DNA of 64,000 nucleotides from Basidiobolus meristosporus CBS 931.73 (Eukaryota; Basidiobolomycota; Basidiobolomycetes; Basidiobolales; Basidiobolaceae): positions 62,001-126,000 of the forward strand of contig MCFE01000086.1 of NCBI GenBank assembly GCA_002104905.1. Reading direction: 5' to 3'. Positions 1 through 10,529 of the stretch are shown here, piece after piece. The first letter of the stretch is position 1. Each line of letters opens with the position of its first letter. Made by a program: the position numbers and the translations under genes. Under the pieces are notes generated by a model. That model did no database searches. It saw only the letters and a program-made list of their open reading frames with translations, and was not told where the DNA came from.

Positions 1-560
1 CAAACAAGCAAATGTTTGCAAGATGTATATGGAACCAGCAGTACAAGGTACATTGCATCTTTGCAAGTATCACACTAACAAGCTGTAAAGTTGCAGTAAC
101 AGAAGTGTGTCAATTGCGGCAGGTGTGCTTGTTTGTAGAGGTTAGTAAGCAAGAGACAATATTTTCTTTTATTTGAACTATATGTGGAATATCCAAGATA
201 GTATTGGGTATGCAAATACAGAGGGGTGATTCTACAGTAGAATGTATGAATTGTACAGGGGAGGTAGAAAAAGAATATACCATTTAAGGCAATTGGATGT
301 CCTGGACAGTTGGATCCATTTAAATAGTTGTAGAGCACAATAAGACCACCATAATACCATGCAATTATTTTCACAGCACTAATCCTATCTTGTCATGTGC
401 TATCACTTTTTTTGGCAGTAAAATTAGCAAACACCATTGTGGTCCTGCCATAAGATTGTTAAAAGGGTAACTAGTGTCAAGCTGACAGTGTCATGACAGT
501 CAATAAATGGGATCCTGATGGCTGATCTGGATTGGATCCACACACAGGCCCAAAATATTT
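1..560 (+). mobile_element. 3' tail of a Tnp2-type DNA transposon
   Basis: Decayed non-coding 3' end of a Tnp2-family DNA transposon. Positions 1-345 match, with many substitutions, the 3' flank of the better-preserved transposase at 35,650-35,960 (same order of blocks: the 'atgtttgcaagatgtatatg' stretch, a T-rich tract, 'actatatgtggaata', 'gaggggtg', 'ggggaggtagaaaaa'). About 480-545 also matches, reversed, 25,257-25,300, so the outer end of the element probably lies near 545. No usable reading frame. The left part lies outside the window. The family call rests on similarity to the copy at 33,163-35,391, which carries recognisable transposase motifs. Confidence 0.6.
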
Positions 561-1761
561 TTCATAGGTAACTTCTCCCCTATGATGTGAAAGCATATTC
601 TATGGGCTTTATCTTTGCGCACTTTTGTTGTGCTTCAAACACTATAGATTTGTTCTGTTGGATAGTGCCTCATTTAGCCATGAGTGCCAATTGATGCCAT
701 AGTGTACCAGGGAAGCCAAGTGAGCCTATACTTGGCCACACAGTGCAAACCACAGCTGTGCATCTTCCTGCAAAGCAGCCCCTGTGTCTCACTCATTGTA
801 CTGGAGAAAATCCATTTTTTGACCTTTTTTTGGATTAATGTTGTGCATGATATATAAGAGCACAGAAGAACTGAAGACATGCACTTGGTACTTGATACCC
901 ATGGTACTCTGAATCTAGCTCCTGTAGCTTGTATTATATCACAAAATCAATGGCACTATCTTGGTCCACTGGTACTATCTGGCATTATGAGTGCTTTGTA
1001 TAGGTCTTACTTTAGGGCTAATATTTAAATATAGTGCATGATAGTACCAGTGGACCAAGATAGTGCCATTTATTTTTGTGATATAATACAAGCTAGAGGA
1101 GCTAGATTCAGAGTGCCATGGGTATTGTGTAACAGTTGCATGTCTTCAGATCTTCTGTGCTCTTACACATCCTGCACAACATTGAATCAAAAAAATATAG
1201 GCCAAAAAATGGATTTTCTCCAATACGACGGGTGAAACACAGGGGCTGACGTGCATGAAGATGCAGAGCTATGTTTCCCACTCTGTGGCCAAGTTTGGGT
1301 CTGCTATGCCTCACTGGCATGCAATTGCACTATTTGCCACTCATTGCTCAATATAGTACTATCCAACAGAACAAGTCTTATATGCTGTTCCTCTACTCTT
1401 ACATTGAGCTACTTGAGTGCCTTCTTTGCAGCAAAGGTACTCCTCTCTCTACCTGGGAGACTGATTGCTCTACATGTATTATTGACCCATTGTGTTTCTG
1501 GAATATTTCCTAATTTCTTGGTGCCATTGCATGTATGCAATCTGCTACTGAACCTAATTATCTCACTAATGCTTTGGAATGAGCTGACAACATACTTGCT
1601 AATACTGCTGGTGGTGATGTTATAATGACTACTTGCTGGTCTTCAAATGAAGGCACTGCTTATAAGACATTTGCCTCTGCCTCAGCATTATGGTCAGCTT
1701 GTAGTGCTGCAAAGATTCCCTGTTGCCTACTTGACTGAGAGCCTGGGGAGTCTGCATTATT
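561..1761 (-). pseudogene. Accessory-gene remnant of the Tnp2 transposon
   Basis: Remnant of the second, oppositely transcribed gene of the Tnp2 elements, interrupted by the inverted-repeat element at 646-1378. About 590-645 and 1,382-1,761 align with the better copy at 27,400-27,651 and 32,518-32,790: the blocks 'tatgggctttatctttg', 'gagctacttgag' and 'ggagtctgcattatta' occur in the same order on the same strand. Frameshifts and stops break it. No function is known; the better copy encodes a Ser/Gln-rich, low-complexity N-terminus. Because it also preserves an unoccupied version of the gypsy insertion site, it helps date the insertion at 27,652-32,517. Confidence 0.5.
646..1378. mobile_element. 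Inverted-repeat (foldback) DNA element, copy A
   Basis: A 733-bp element made almost wholly of two inverted arms around a loop of about 60 bp (near 985-1,045). It starts AGATTTGTTCTGTTGGATAG and ends CTATCCAACAGAACAAGTCT, its reverse complement with one change. It is flanked on both sides by the 3-bp duplication TAT (643-645 and 1379-1381). The arms match again inside, for example 'ggtccactggtactatctgg' on the left and its reverse form near 1,045. No transposase frame, so it is non-autonomous. It interrupts the accessory-gene remnant. Copies B (1,762) and C (18,295) and the 211-bp element at 29,827 share its termini. Confidence 0.8.
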
Positions 1762-2492
1762 AGACTTACTCTGTTGGATAGTGTCACATTGAACCATGAG
1801 TGCCAAATGCTGCCATAGTGTGACAGGGAGGCCAAGTGAGCCTATACTTGGCCACAGCGTGTGAAGCATAGCTTTGCATCTTCATGCAATGCAGCCCCTG
1901 TGTTTCACCCATTATGTTGGAGAAAATCCATTTTTTGACCTTTTTTTTGGTCAATGTTGTGCAGGAAGTGAAAGAGCATAAAAGGATTGATGATATGCAT
2001 TGCGTACTCAGTACCCATGGCACTCTGAATTCTGCTCCTGTAGCTTGTATTATATCACAAAAATGAATGGCACTATCTTGGTCCACTGGTACTATCTGGT
2101 AGTATATTTAATTATTTGCCCTAATGTAAGACATATACAATGCAATTATAGTGCCATATAGTACTAGTGGACCAAGATAGTGCCATGCATTTTTGTGACA
2201 TGTTACAAGCCACAGGGGCTAGATTCAGAGTGCCATGGGTATTGAATACCAGATGCATGTCTGTAGTTCTTCAGTGCTCTTACACATCCTGCACAACATT
2301 GATCCACAAAAAAACGTCATAAATGGATTTTCTCCTGCATCATTGGTGAAACACAGGGGCTGCTTTGCATGAGGATGCAGAGCTATTCTTCATACTCTGT
2401 GGCCAAATATAGGTTCACTTGGTCTCTCTGGCACACTATGGCATCATTTGGCACTCATGGCTCAATGTGGCACTATCTAACAGATTGAGTCT
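1762..2492. mobile_element. Inverted-repeat DNA element, copy B
   Basis: A 731-bp relative of copy A. It begins AGACTTACTCTGTTGGATAG and ends CTATCTAACAGATTGAGTCT; flanks are ATT on the left and AAT on the right, so the duplication is imperfect or decayed. Left flank aligns with about 32,783 and right flank with about 33,064 of the intact transposon copy, so roughly 280 bp of target, including the start of the accessory gene, is missing. This suggests a deletion at insertion or recombination between elements. The right arm carries several TGGCA motifs close to the end (2,428-2,475). No coding capacity. Confidence 0.75.
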
Positions 2493-3490
2493 AATGTCTC
2501 AAATACCAGACTCTCTTAAATTCACATGAGTATTGACCAAAAGGTGGTACAATAGTGTTACATTGTTGAAGGTCAAGCTGTTTGCCCAATGAACAAGACT
2601 ACATTGACTCAACGCCATAAGAGAAGAGAAAAAGACCATGCAGCTATTGTGGCAAGCCTCACAGCCATGAAGCATGCAGACAGCATAGGGAGTGCTACAA
2701 GGATTGTGGCCAGTGTTTTGCCACACAAGTTATATTTGACCATTAATTAGTCACTACTGCACTGACATTATCTTGCTGGCCAGTTGATATTTATATATTA
2801 GCATCTGACCATCTTTGTCACCTTGCGCAAACTGAGTCAGGTGAGTTTGTGATGCCTTTACACTCACCTCAGCCTTCTGAATATAGCATGCAGAGTGATA
2901 GCTCCAACAAAGAAGGTTCACTGATTGATTGTGAGCCTACTTCCCTTGACAGCAGTACCATGTATGAGCCTGGTCTAATCCCAATATGCATTGAGACAAC
3001 ACCTGTTGAAACAAATGCCAAGGATATTTATGGTGCCAAGTGAGCCCAGTAAACCATCTACTGGTGAATGATGTAATATTGTGGCTAGAGAAGTTGCATG
3101 TTTCAACCAAAATCAGTAATGGGAGCTTTGGGTTTTATTACTACTACTTGTCAAAATCATTCCAGGATGCAGCTTACCATGTACATGGTACAAGTGGACA
3201 ACCATCATGTGGCTAGCAACATATGATCCAGAGACTGTCCTGACACCTGCCTGTGTTAACAGTGGCATGACATTCACACCCAATAATGCTACCATTACAC
3301 ATGTACAAATTGTCAGGAATCCACCACTATTGAGGGAAAAGATTGTTCACACTCCGGATATATTCCAGTAATACCCTGTCTGAGGAAGTTAAGGCAGTCT
3401 GACAAATATTGCAAAGCTATACAGTACTGCACTCAGTATCAATCAAGCACAAACATATCCAACATATATGATGGCGAACATTACAAACCA
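2493..3490 (+). pseudogene. Tnp2 transposase, N-terminal remnant
   Basis: Broken copy of the N-terminal third of the Tnp2-type transposase, aligning with 33,060-34,075. The start region (about 2,591) still reads Met-Asn-Lys-Thr-Thr-Leu before a frameshift; a later open stretch at 2,849-3,043 contains SDSSNKEGS and STMYEPG, both also present in the copy at 33,163. Homology ends near 3,490, after the region preceding the DGFSLNKY block, so the catalytic core is absent. Non-functional. It is the downstream partner of the divergent accessory remnant at 561-1,761, the same head-to-head layout as at 32,518-35,391. Confidence 0.6.
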
Positions 3491-3579
3491 CTAAGTAAGG
3501 AATCCTTTCACTTTCTGATTTTAGACACTCATTCACCTCCTGCATTTGTGTACATTGATTGGCTATTGCCTCTTTTCAC

Positions 3580-4212
3580 ATGCCTAGAGCTAATAGAGCT
3601 GAATTTGATTCATCTGGCTTATACTTTATATATAATAGTCTGCAGTACTCCTATTGTAACTCATATATTCCAAATATGAATATATCTTGCAATTCCAGGC
3701 TCTTGGTAATTGTTTGAGACCTTAAAGAGATATCTTAAGCTTGCAGACCAAATGGGGGTCATCCTGGTCAGCAAACCCTTTTGGCTGGTCCATACACATA
3801 TCCTTATCAAGTTTTGCATTCAAAAATCCAGCCTTTACATTATTTTATGCATAAAGACATATATTTAGCTGCAATACCTAATATCAATCTGATATAATTA
3901 AGCTTGGCTACAGGTGCAAAGGTCTCAGTATTGCCACAAACTATTGTGTGAGAGTATTCTTTGGCCACAAGTCATTCTTTGTATCTTTCAATTATATTAT
4001 CTACCATGTATTTTGTCTTGAAGACCCATCTTCATCCATTTAACTTTGGCTGATTGGTTAAGTGACCAATTCACAAGCTTGATTTTCCATTGGGCTGGAT
4101 ACTCCTCAGTCTTTGCAGATCTCCAAAACCTCATCTGAAGGATCTCAAAGGTCTATGTTACAGTCTGGGGCTCATTAACATAGACTGAATAGGCATAGGC
4201 CCAGTTTGTTTC
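3580..4212 (-). pseudogene. copia reverse transcriptase fragment
   Basis: Fragment of a Ty1/copia polymerase on the minus strand. The block around 3,710-4,020 aligns with 36,260-36,600 of the reversed copia element and encodes remnants of the motifs around QDNPHLVCKLKRSLYGLKQS and KARLVAKGYSQTKG seen there. It continues upstream in the gene to the ALNSPQ...YQALIENQTW region, which ends near 4,212. No LTR is attached and multiple frameshifts are present. It abuts the decayed gypsy B element directly. Confidence 0.65.
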
Positions 4213-4214
4213 TT

Positions 4215-7200
4215 CTCAAGAGCCATACTGAGTCTACTTCATGAAGCTTGGGGCTAGGCTGTTGTTTGTTGTCTGCAAACCTCTTGTACCACTCATGGGC
4301 TAAGCATAGTGCTTTCCTGTGTGTATCTTAAGTTTCTGGAATGTTTGACACATGTTCAGTTGCTAGGGGGTTGGTGGGGCTTGTTGGAATCTGAATATCT
4401 AATTGCAGATGGAAACTCTCTGTAGAATAGAATAGGGTGAGACCAGTTGCACTATTACATAAGTTGTTGTAGGCAAATTCTGCAAGTGGTTGCCGCTTGG
4501 TCCAGTTGTCATGCTGATGATTGATATAGCACCAGGGGCATTGTTCAAGGATCTGGTTAATTCTCTCAGTCTGACCTTCTTACTGAGGAGGGAAAGCAGT
4601 TCAGAGCTTGACTTGCACACTAAGATATTGCATGAAGTGTTGCCAGTATATTGATATGAGCAGGGGTCCTCTATCAGATACAATGTCACTGGGTATACTG
4701 TGGAGCCTGAAAAAGATCTAGACAACTAAGTAGACAGTCTCCTTGGCATCTATGTTTGTTGAGCAAGAAGTTAAGTGAGCCATCTTTGTGAGTCTATCTG
4801 CCGCCAGAAGAATTGAATTAGATTGGTTAGGTTCTGGGATGTAGGTAACAAAGTCCATGGAAATTGACTTTTATTGCTTATCAGGGATTGGCAAGGGCTG
4901 GAGAAGTTCATATGGCTGGTATATGGCAGATTATGCAAAATTTCATGTATGCAAGGATTAGTGGTACTCCTTGACAAGGGATAGCATCTTGGGCCATCAG
5001 AAGTCTCCCATGACTGTATTCATGGTTTGGTGATACCAAAATATCCTGCAGCCATTGAATCATGGCATTAATGATGATGTCCAGTGGAGTATTAAGGTCT
5101 GGGACAAACAGTTGGTGCTTGCGGTAGCTGATGTCATTGAATAAGTACAGGTACTGGAGGTTTGGGAACCTGGGTGGTGGGTTAGTGGAAGACTTGAGAT
5201 ATTTCCTGATTGTTGCAGCTGTGGAATTGGTAGCTTGGCTGGTCTTGACTTTTTCACCAAGTAAAGATGCAATAATACTAGAGGACTGGGTTTCAAGGAG
5301 TTCACAGTGTCTTTTGTTGAGTGCTGAGTTTTTCATTTGCCAACAGTCCTAATTCCTTTCTTCAAGGGAATAATCCACCTTTCTAGACAGGTCCTCAGCT
5401 TATCCTTGTTTTGCACTTGATCTATAGGTGATGCAAAGTCAAAATTGGACAGAAAGAGAGACTATCTAGCATGTCTCTGGTTTAGTCCTCTTGAGGTAGT
5501 AAAGTACCCAAGGTTCTTGTGGTCACAAACAATCTTTATCTTTTGGCTGCACCATCAAGTCAGAGTCTCCATTGCTCCAAGGTAACAATAATTGCAAGTA
5601 ATAACTTGTCCTTATGTATCATAGTTTACTACTGCTGAGGTTACCATACTTTTTTTGAGAAAGATGATTAGGGCACCTACTGGTGACTTAGGGTGCTTAA
5701 TAAAAACTTTCTGGAGGTTTTCTTTGACATAGCTATGGAGCTCTTGCAACTTAGGCTGTGAAAGGGTGTGATAGGACCAAAAGGTGGGCACTGTCCATCT
5801 TCAAGGTCATGGGGACAATCACAGAGCCTATGTAGTGTGGAAATAAGTAGGAGTCTGCCCAAGTAGTAATACATTATAAACTGGTACTTAGTTCAAGGAT
5901 GTATAGCAGAATATTAACTTAGAAATCACCTTATCAGATATTTACTAATTATTAGGAACTATTAAAGTACAAAATTTTAGGAAAATCTGAAACTTGTCCA
6001 AATGAGTTGCAACTTGGTACATGTACTCCTGAGACTAGTATTGACCAAGTGGTTACATTTACATAACCTGGCAATAAGTATAAAAGATGTGTTGCAACTG
6101 AATCAATCAGCAAGTGAATATCATGTAAATATTCTAATTATACATTTCACTTCCATTTACCTCTTTGTTATTTCAACATGTGCTGGGAGTAGCTCTGCCA
6201 TCTTCTTATCAAAGACATGAGCAAACTCTTGATACTTGGCAGGTACTCCATTGGAGGGGGTTCCTTCAGTAATGATGGGCTCCTGGGTCTGGTGTAGCTT
6301 GGGAAAAGACACTTTTTTACATGAAAAGTCAGATGCTTTTATGGGGTTTTACATGGTGAACTCTGGGGGATACCAGGGTTTTGGTCTTCCAGTTGATAAC
6401 AGGATATGCTGACTAAGCCATGAGCTTCCAAGGGCCATGGAATAGTGAGGAGAGTTGATGATGCTGAAGGCTAGTGTCTCATGATGATCAGTACTGGACA
6501 GCTGAAGTAGACATGTCTCATGAGTAGCAGCACCAGAGGAAAGGGATCTTCCATCAGCAGCTTCTATTTGGACAGGCCTGGATTCCAGGACAGTGGTGAT
6601 TCTGTGCTTCTGGACTAAGGACTGGTCAATAAAACAGGAAAAAGCAACAGAATATATGAGGCCAAGGACATTGACAGGGCTGGATTGAGGGATGTGGATC
6701 TTTACAGGCATTCTCAAGAACTGGATGGACTTGGTGGTGTACAATGCTTTTTGAATGTGTTGAATATTCATTGCGGTTCAGTTGCAATTCTTTCATTTTA
6801 ACTGGAAACAGGAGTTTCTCAACCGTTCTGGAAAAGGCTGTTCACTGGATGACTGTAGGTGTTTGAAGCTGTACTTCTTGTCAGTACAAGACTTAGCAAA
6901 GTGGCCTGGTTGGCCACAGTAAAGGCAGCAGCTTGCCTGTTGACATTTAGATCTTTCTACTTTTGTAAACTTATCGTATTTCAAACTGTCAATTTTCATG
7001 AGATCATCAGGCATAGTACTAGGTGACCAGATTACTGGGAAGGAGGTTGTCTGATATATATATCAGAGCTTCTGCATCTTCTGGAAAAGGCAATTATCAC
7101 ATTGGATGACTTGGTGCATAGCTTCACCCACGGTAGTGTACTCAGGGAGTGTGAGTAGTGGGTCACTGATTTCATCATTAAGTCCATCTTGAAACTGACT

Positions 7201-7690
7201 AATAACAGCAGCATTGTTGTATCCAAGAGAAACGCTTAATAAAACTCTTGATTGGTTTAACTGAACCTAGGTGACCACTAGATGCAGAATCTTGAAATTA
7301 TCAGAAAGTGGCAGAAATATTAGCAGAGAGGTACTGGTCTAATGATGGTCTTGTATACAGCTGGGTTTGGCTATAAAGGTAGCAGAGTTGGCTTGCTATG
7401 CAGGCTAGGCTGGGTGTGCTTGGGAGTGCTGTATGTGCTAGGCCTGGATAGACACTTGAGTGCAACTGTTGTGTTCTTATCTTTGTTTAGACGCTTGAAA
7501 TCATGGTAGGTGGGAATCTGAATAGGCTGTAGAGTATTTTGGCCCTCAGGCTGAGCAACAGAGTGACTGAGATCTGCATTGTTTTGTTGCAGCTGACCAA
7601 TGGCAGCTATGAGGCTTGCAAAGCTGTACTCTGGACTGGGCATGTTGAGTTGGCAGGAGGTGGAGAGGTTTCTTGAGCTTGTGCAGAAAT
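4215..7690 (-). mobile_element. Decayed Ty3/gypsy element, family B
   Basis: Internal region of a Ty3/gypsy element read on the minus strand, from gag at the right (7,643 downward) to integrase at the left. Recognisable pieces: a gag start (SPEYSFASLIAAIGQLQQ); a CCHC zinc knuckle CLYCGQPGHFAKSC near 6,910; a retroviral-type protease remnant with FIDQS (about 6,640); polymerase and RNase H remains between 5,350 and 6,300; and an integrase core with ISMDFVTYIPEP near 4,850, DRLTKMAH near 4,800 and IVSDRG near 4,680. Frameshifts and stops occur throughout, and no LTR can be assigned to either end. Most of the reverse transcriptase is lost. Distinct in sequence from gypsy family A. Confidence 0.75.
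6793..7014 (-). pseudogene. gypsy B gag zinc-knuckle fragment
   Basis: Open stretch of 73 codons with one CCHC knuckle (C-L-Y-C-G-Q-P-G-H-F-A-K-S-C, spacing CX2CX4HX4C), the nucleic-acid-binding motif of retroelement gag proteins. It sits between gag matrix-like remnants (7,032-7,643) and the protease remnant (6,349-6,771), as in intact Ty3/gypsy polyproteins. The knuckle residues are all intact although the surrounding frame is broken on both sides. Confidence 0.7.
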
Positions 7691-8065
7691 ACTTGATGCT
7701 ACTAGCTAATGTATGGATTATAGGGCCACTAGTTTGGCAAAAATGTAATTATTGGGCCGCAATTCCCGACCTTGCATAATTTAGCATCACTTCAGAAGGT
7801 ATTAGCCCCTAATGTCCTTTGATTGAGTATTGTACTAGAGTTTCCAATACTCTAGCATCTGTAAACTGTGCCAGCAGGGTAGCAAGGAGAATGCAGCTTT
7901 GGCCAATAATTTTACAGCAGTGGAGTGTCTTTGCCTCTAGAGGACAAGACTAGGGGAAGACTGAGAGTGATACTTGTAGTAGGTATTCATTTACAAGTTC
8001 TTGTCCAGAATTATGGATAAAAGACACATATCCACAGGTAAGTCAAGAGCAGTCTGATAAAACTG
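7691..8065. other. Unassigned stretch between decayed elements
   Basis: About 375 bp with no open frame and no match that I can see to other repeats in the window. It lies between the gag end of gypsy B and a partial LTR of another family. It could be an unrecognised long terminal repeat or leader of gypsy B, but no terminal TG...CA pair or second copy is available to support this. Confidence 0.4.
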
Positions 8066-8238
8066 TTATGAATAGAAACAAGGGAGGAGAGCAGTGCAGG
8101 CAAGGCAGGACCAGGAATGGACTTTGGTGTGGATTAACTAGGTAAGGCAGATTCCAAGGCAAAGCTGTTTATTCAAGACTTGTGTTTATCAGATTGAGGA
8201 ATATATGAGGGGAGATAGAACTATATCTACTTTTTGGC
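8066..8238 (+). repeat. Partial LTR, family C
   Basis: Begins TGTTATGAATAG and matches the reversed solo LTR at 44,870-45,180 over its first half ('aaggcaggaccaggaa', 'gtgtggattaac', 'gtttattcaagac', 'gtttatcaga'). Homology stops near 8,238 at the 'actttttggca' block, where copia-derived sequence begins. The remainder of the LTR and any internal region are missing. Confidence 0.65.
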
Positions 8239-8613
8239 ACCATTAACAACAAGTATTTTATTGTCTTTTTCAACAGTTGCTTTCTTTACCATGGCTTTAA
8301 ACTCCCCAAACTTAGGTAAAGCCTCTACCATACTTCACATAAAGTAGACTCACATTCATCTTGTAAAATCATCAATAAAAGTGCTCAAATACATGATCAG
8401 GCCTTAAGATAAAATTTGCACAGGTCCCACAGATCTAAGTAAATAGGATCTAATTGTTCTGAGTTTTGATTCACCTGGAGATCCCAAACAATTATCTGGC
8501 TTGTTGCTCATAGATGCAGGCTCTTAAGTGATCAAATCACTTATTTAACTAATTGGCCAAAACATCCATTGCCACATACAGCAAGAAACTGACATTTCCT
8601 GAAGGCCTAATTG
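8239..8613 (-). pseudogene. copia integrase fragment
   Basis: Minus-strand copia integrase remnant. It aligns with the integrase segment of the reversed element at 37,850-38,120 (and, reversed, with 40,980-41,230 of the complete element): 'ccatggctttaaactcc', the region encoding the FKAMVE block, and 'ggatctaattgttct'. Truncated at both ends and frame-shifted. The gypsy A LTR starts immediately to its right at 8,614. Confidence 0.6.
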
Positions 8614-8981
8614 TGTTATGATCTGCTGCCTGAAGGTTTAAGTTAGATCAGTTTTTAGTCAAATCAATTAGTATATGTTTAGGTTATCAGTATATCTGTA
8701 TTATCTATCAAATCAGTAGCATTAGTCAGCAAATGAATCAGCAGATCCTTATCACACAGAAATAGATATAGTAAGTAGGATCTTATTGGGTAATGATGAT
8801 GCAATCAAATAAGTCATCAGCAACAGCCTACATTAGGAAATACAATTACTCAGCAATTGATCTGGCAAAATGTATATAAGGAGCTGCTGGAACCTCAATA
8901 AAGAACAGTCCAAGTTTAAGTGAATACAATACTAGCTAAACTCCCTATTCCTCTACAACTCTTATACCAAGACTTGTAACA
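8614..8981 (+). repeat. gypsy A 5' LTR, copy 1
   Basis: A 368-bp long terminal repeat beginning TGTTATGATCTGCTGCCTGA and ending CAAGACTTGTAACA. It is nearly the same length as the LTRs at 27,652-28,020 and 32,150-32,517 and aligns along its whole length. Within it are a TATA-like TATATAAG (8,873-8,880) and an AATAAA signal (8,897-8,902), fitting the promoter and polyadenylation roles of an LTR. The internal region starts TTGGTAGCAGCAATAACCAG, conserved in copy 2, presumably containing the primer-binding site. Confidence 0.85.
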
Positions 8982-9039
8982 TTGGTAGCAGCAATAACCA
9001 GAGACCTCCCTCCTGAAGAAGGAAGAAGCCTCCCTCAAG

Positions 9040-9450
9040 ATGTCCAAAAATCAAGAATGGAAGAATGCTATGCAGCAAATCTTGGCCCAGCAGCAACAGT
9101 TACTCCAGATCCTTAGCCAGCAACATCAAGGAATGACTACCATGGCCCAATGCCAGCAAAACCCCGCCAAGAGCAACTTTAGTGTGAAGGCCAACTGGTA
9201 CCATGGTAGAATCAATGAAAACCTGGGAACTTGGCTCTTCCAGATTGAAAAAGCTTTCAAGGCTAAGAGAATTGCTCCAGAAAGCAAGTTACATTATGCA
9301 GCCTCTTACCTGGCAGACGCAGCATTACAGTGGTACCACAACAAGTTCAGGTCATCAACCATGATGGGATGCTCTACAATCTCTACCTGGGATGAGTTTG
9401 TGTTGGAAATTCAGGATGCCTTTAACCCCCACACCAACAGACACTATTAA
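9040..9450 (+). pseudogene. gypsy A gag, N-terminal part
   Basis: Encodes 136 residues of a retrotransposon Gag: Gln-rich segment (residues about 12-40), then the gag core with YHGRINENLGTWLFQIEKAF, LADAALQWYHNK and WDEFVLEIQDAF. The frame ends in a premature stop just after the QDAFNP motif, whereas copy 2 (28,109-28,618) continues through QTLLRRKLKTL and VQEYIYEYRCL; the same continuation exists here in another frame up to about 9,630. One frameshift therefore breaks gag. The ATG context and start match copy 3 on the minus strand. Confidence 0.75.
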
Positions 9451-9665
9451 GAGGAAAATTGAAGACACTCAGACAGAAAGGAATGGTCCAAGAGTACATC
9501 TATGAATATAGATGTCTACTTGGGCAAATTGAAAGAATGGACCCTCTGGATCAAGTTGAATACTTTATTGATGGGTTAAAAGAAAGAACTTGTAAGGAAG
9601 TGAATTATCAAAGACCTCAGAATATTTAAGAAGTTATCAAGATTGCCATTGACTATGACTCAGCC

Positions 9666-10529
9666 ATGTTTGGAGTTGGGAAGCCCACAATGACTAATCA
9701 GAGAGGCTACAATCACTATGAAAGAAGACAATCAGAAGCAGTGCCAATGCAAATAGACATTATACAGAAGAATCCTACCTTAGAAGAATGTAAGAAGAAA
9801 AGACTTTGCTTTAACTGCCACCAGCAGGGACATATTGCAAAGTACTGCCCTCAGAGAAGAGAAGGACACCAGCCATCAAGAACCTTCAACTTTATTGATG
9901 CTCTGGAGCAATGTAGCATGGAGGATGAACTTGAAGAAGACTCAGAACTCACCTTCCATATGACAGAAGAGTACCTTTCCCAGATGACCTCAAACTCAGG
10001 AAGGCTATTACACTTGAATGGAGTAATCAATGGAGTACCTGCCAAAATCATGATTGACTCAGGAGCATTGCACAAGTATATGTCAGAGCAATTTGATTTG
10101 AAAGCTGAAATCAACTCAGAACCCACCATATCAACTTCAGTCCCAACTGCTGATGGGAACTCTCACATAATCAACCATACTACTCAGCCAGTAAGGATGA
10201 AGATCAATGACTATGAAGAAGATATACATGCCTATATATTTGGGAACTGCAAGTTTGACCTTGACTTGGGAAAACCTGGCTATTTTGTTGTAATCCATAG
10301 ATCAACTGGAGAACCCATGCCACTCAGATACAGAAGGACAACAAGACCTACAAGCTATTACCTGCCAGACTGGATTTTAACTTGGTCAGTTCCAGTGTGT
10401 GTGAAACAAGTGAACTTAGCAAGACACAGTTCTGTTGAGCACTACAAAAAGGCACCCAGATGTTCCTCATGGCAGTATTATGGGAGGATTCCTCTACTCC
10501 AGTACCTCAGAAGGTACAGACTCTCTTGA
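9666..10529 (+). pseudogene. gypsy A gag C-terminus and protease
   Basis: Open frame of 287 codons that begins inside gag, carries an intact zinc knuckle CFNCHQQGHIAKYC (CX2CX4HX4C) around residue 47, and then a pepsin-like retroviral protease with [13 protein letters not shown] (active-site D-S-G) around residue 130. Near residue 200 the frame drifts (FGNCKFDLDLGKPGYF) compared with copy 2, which reads LVLGRTWL there, showing a small frameshift. Overlaps the start of the polymerase frame at 10,460. Confidence 0.75.
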
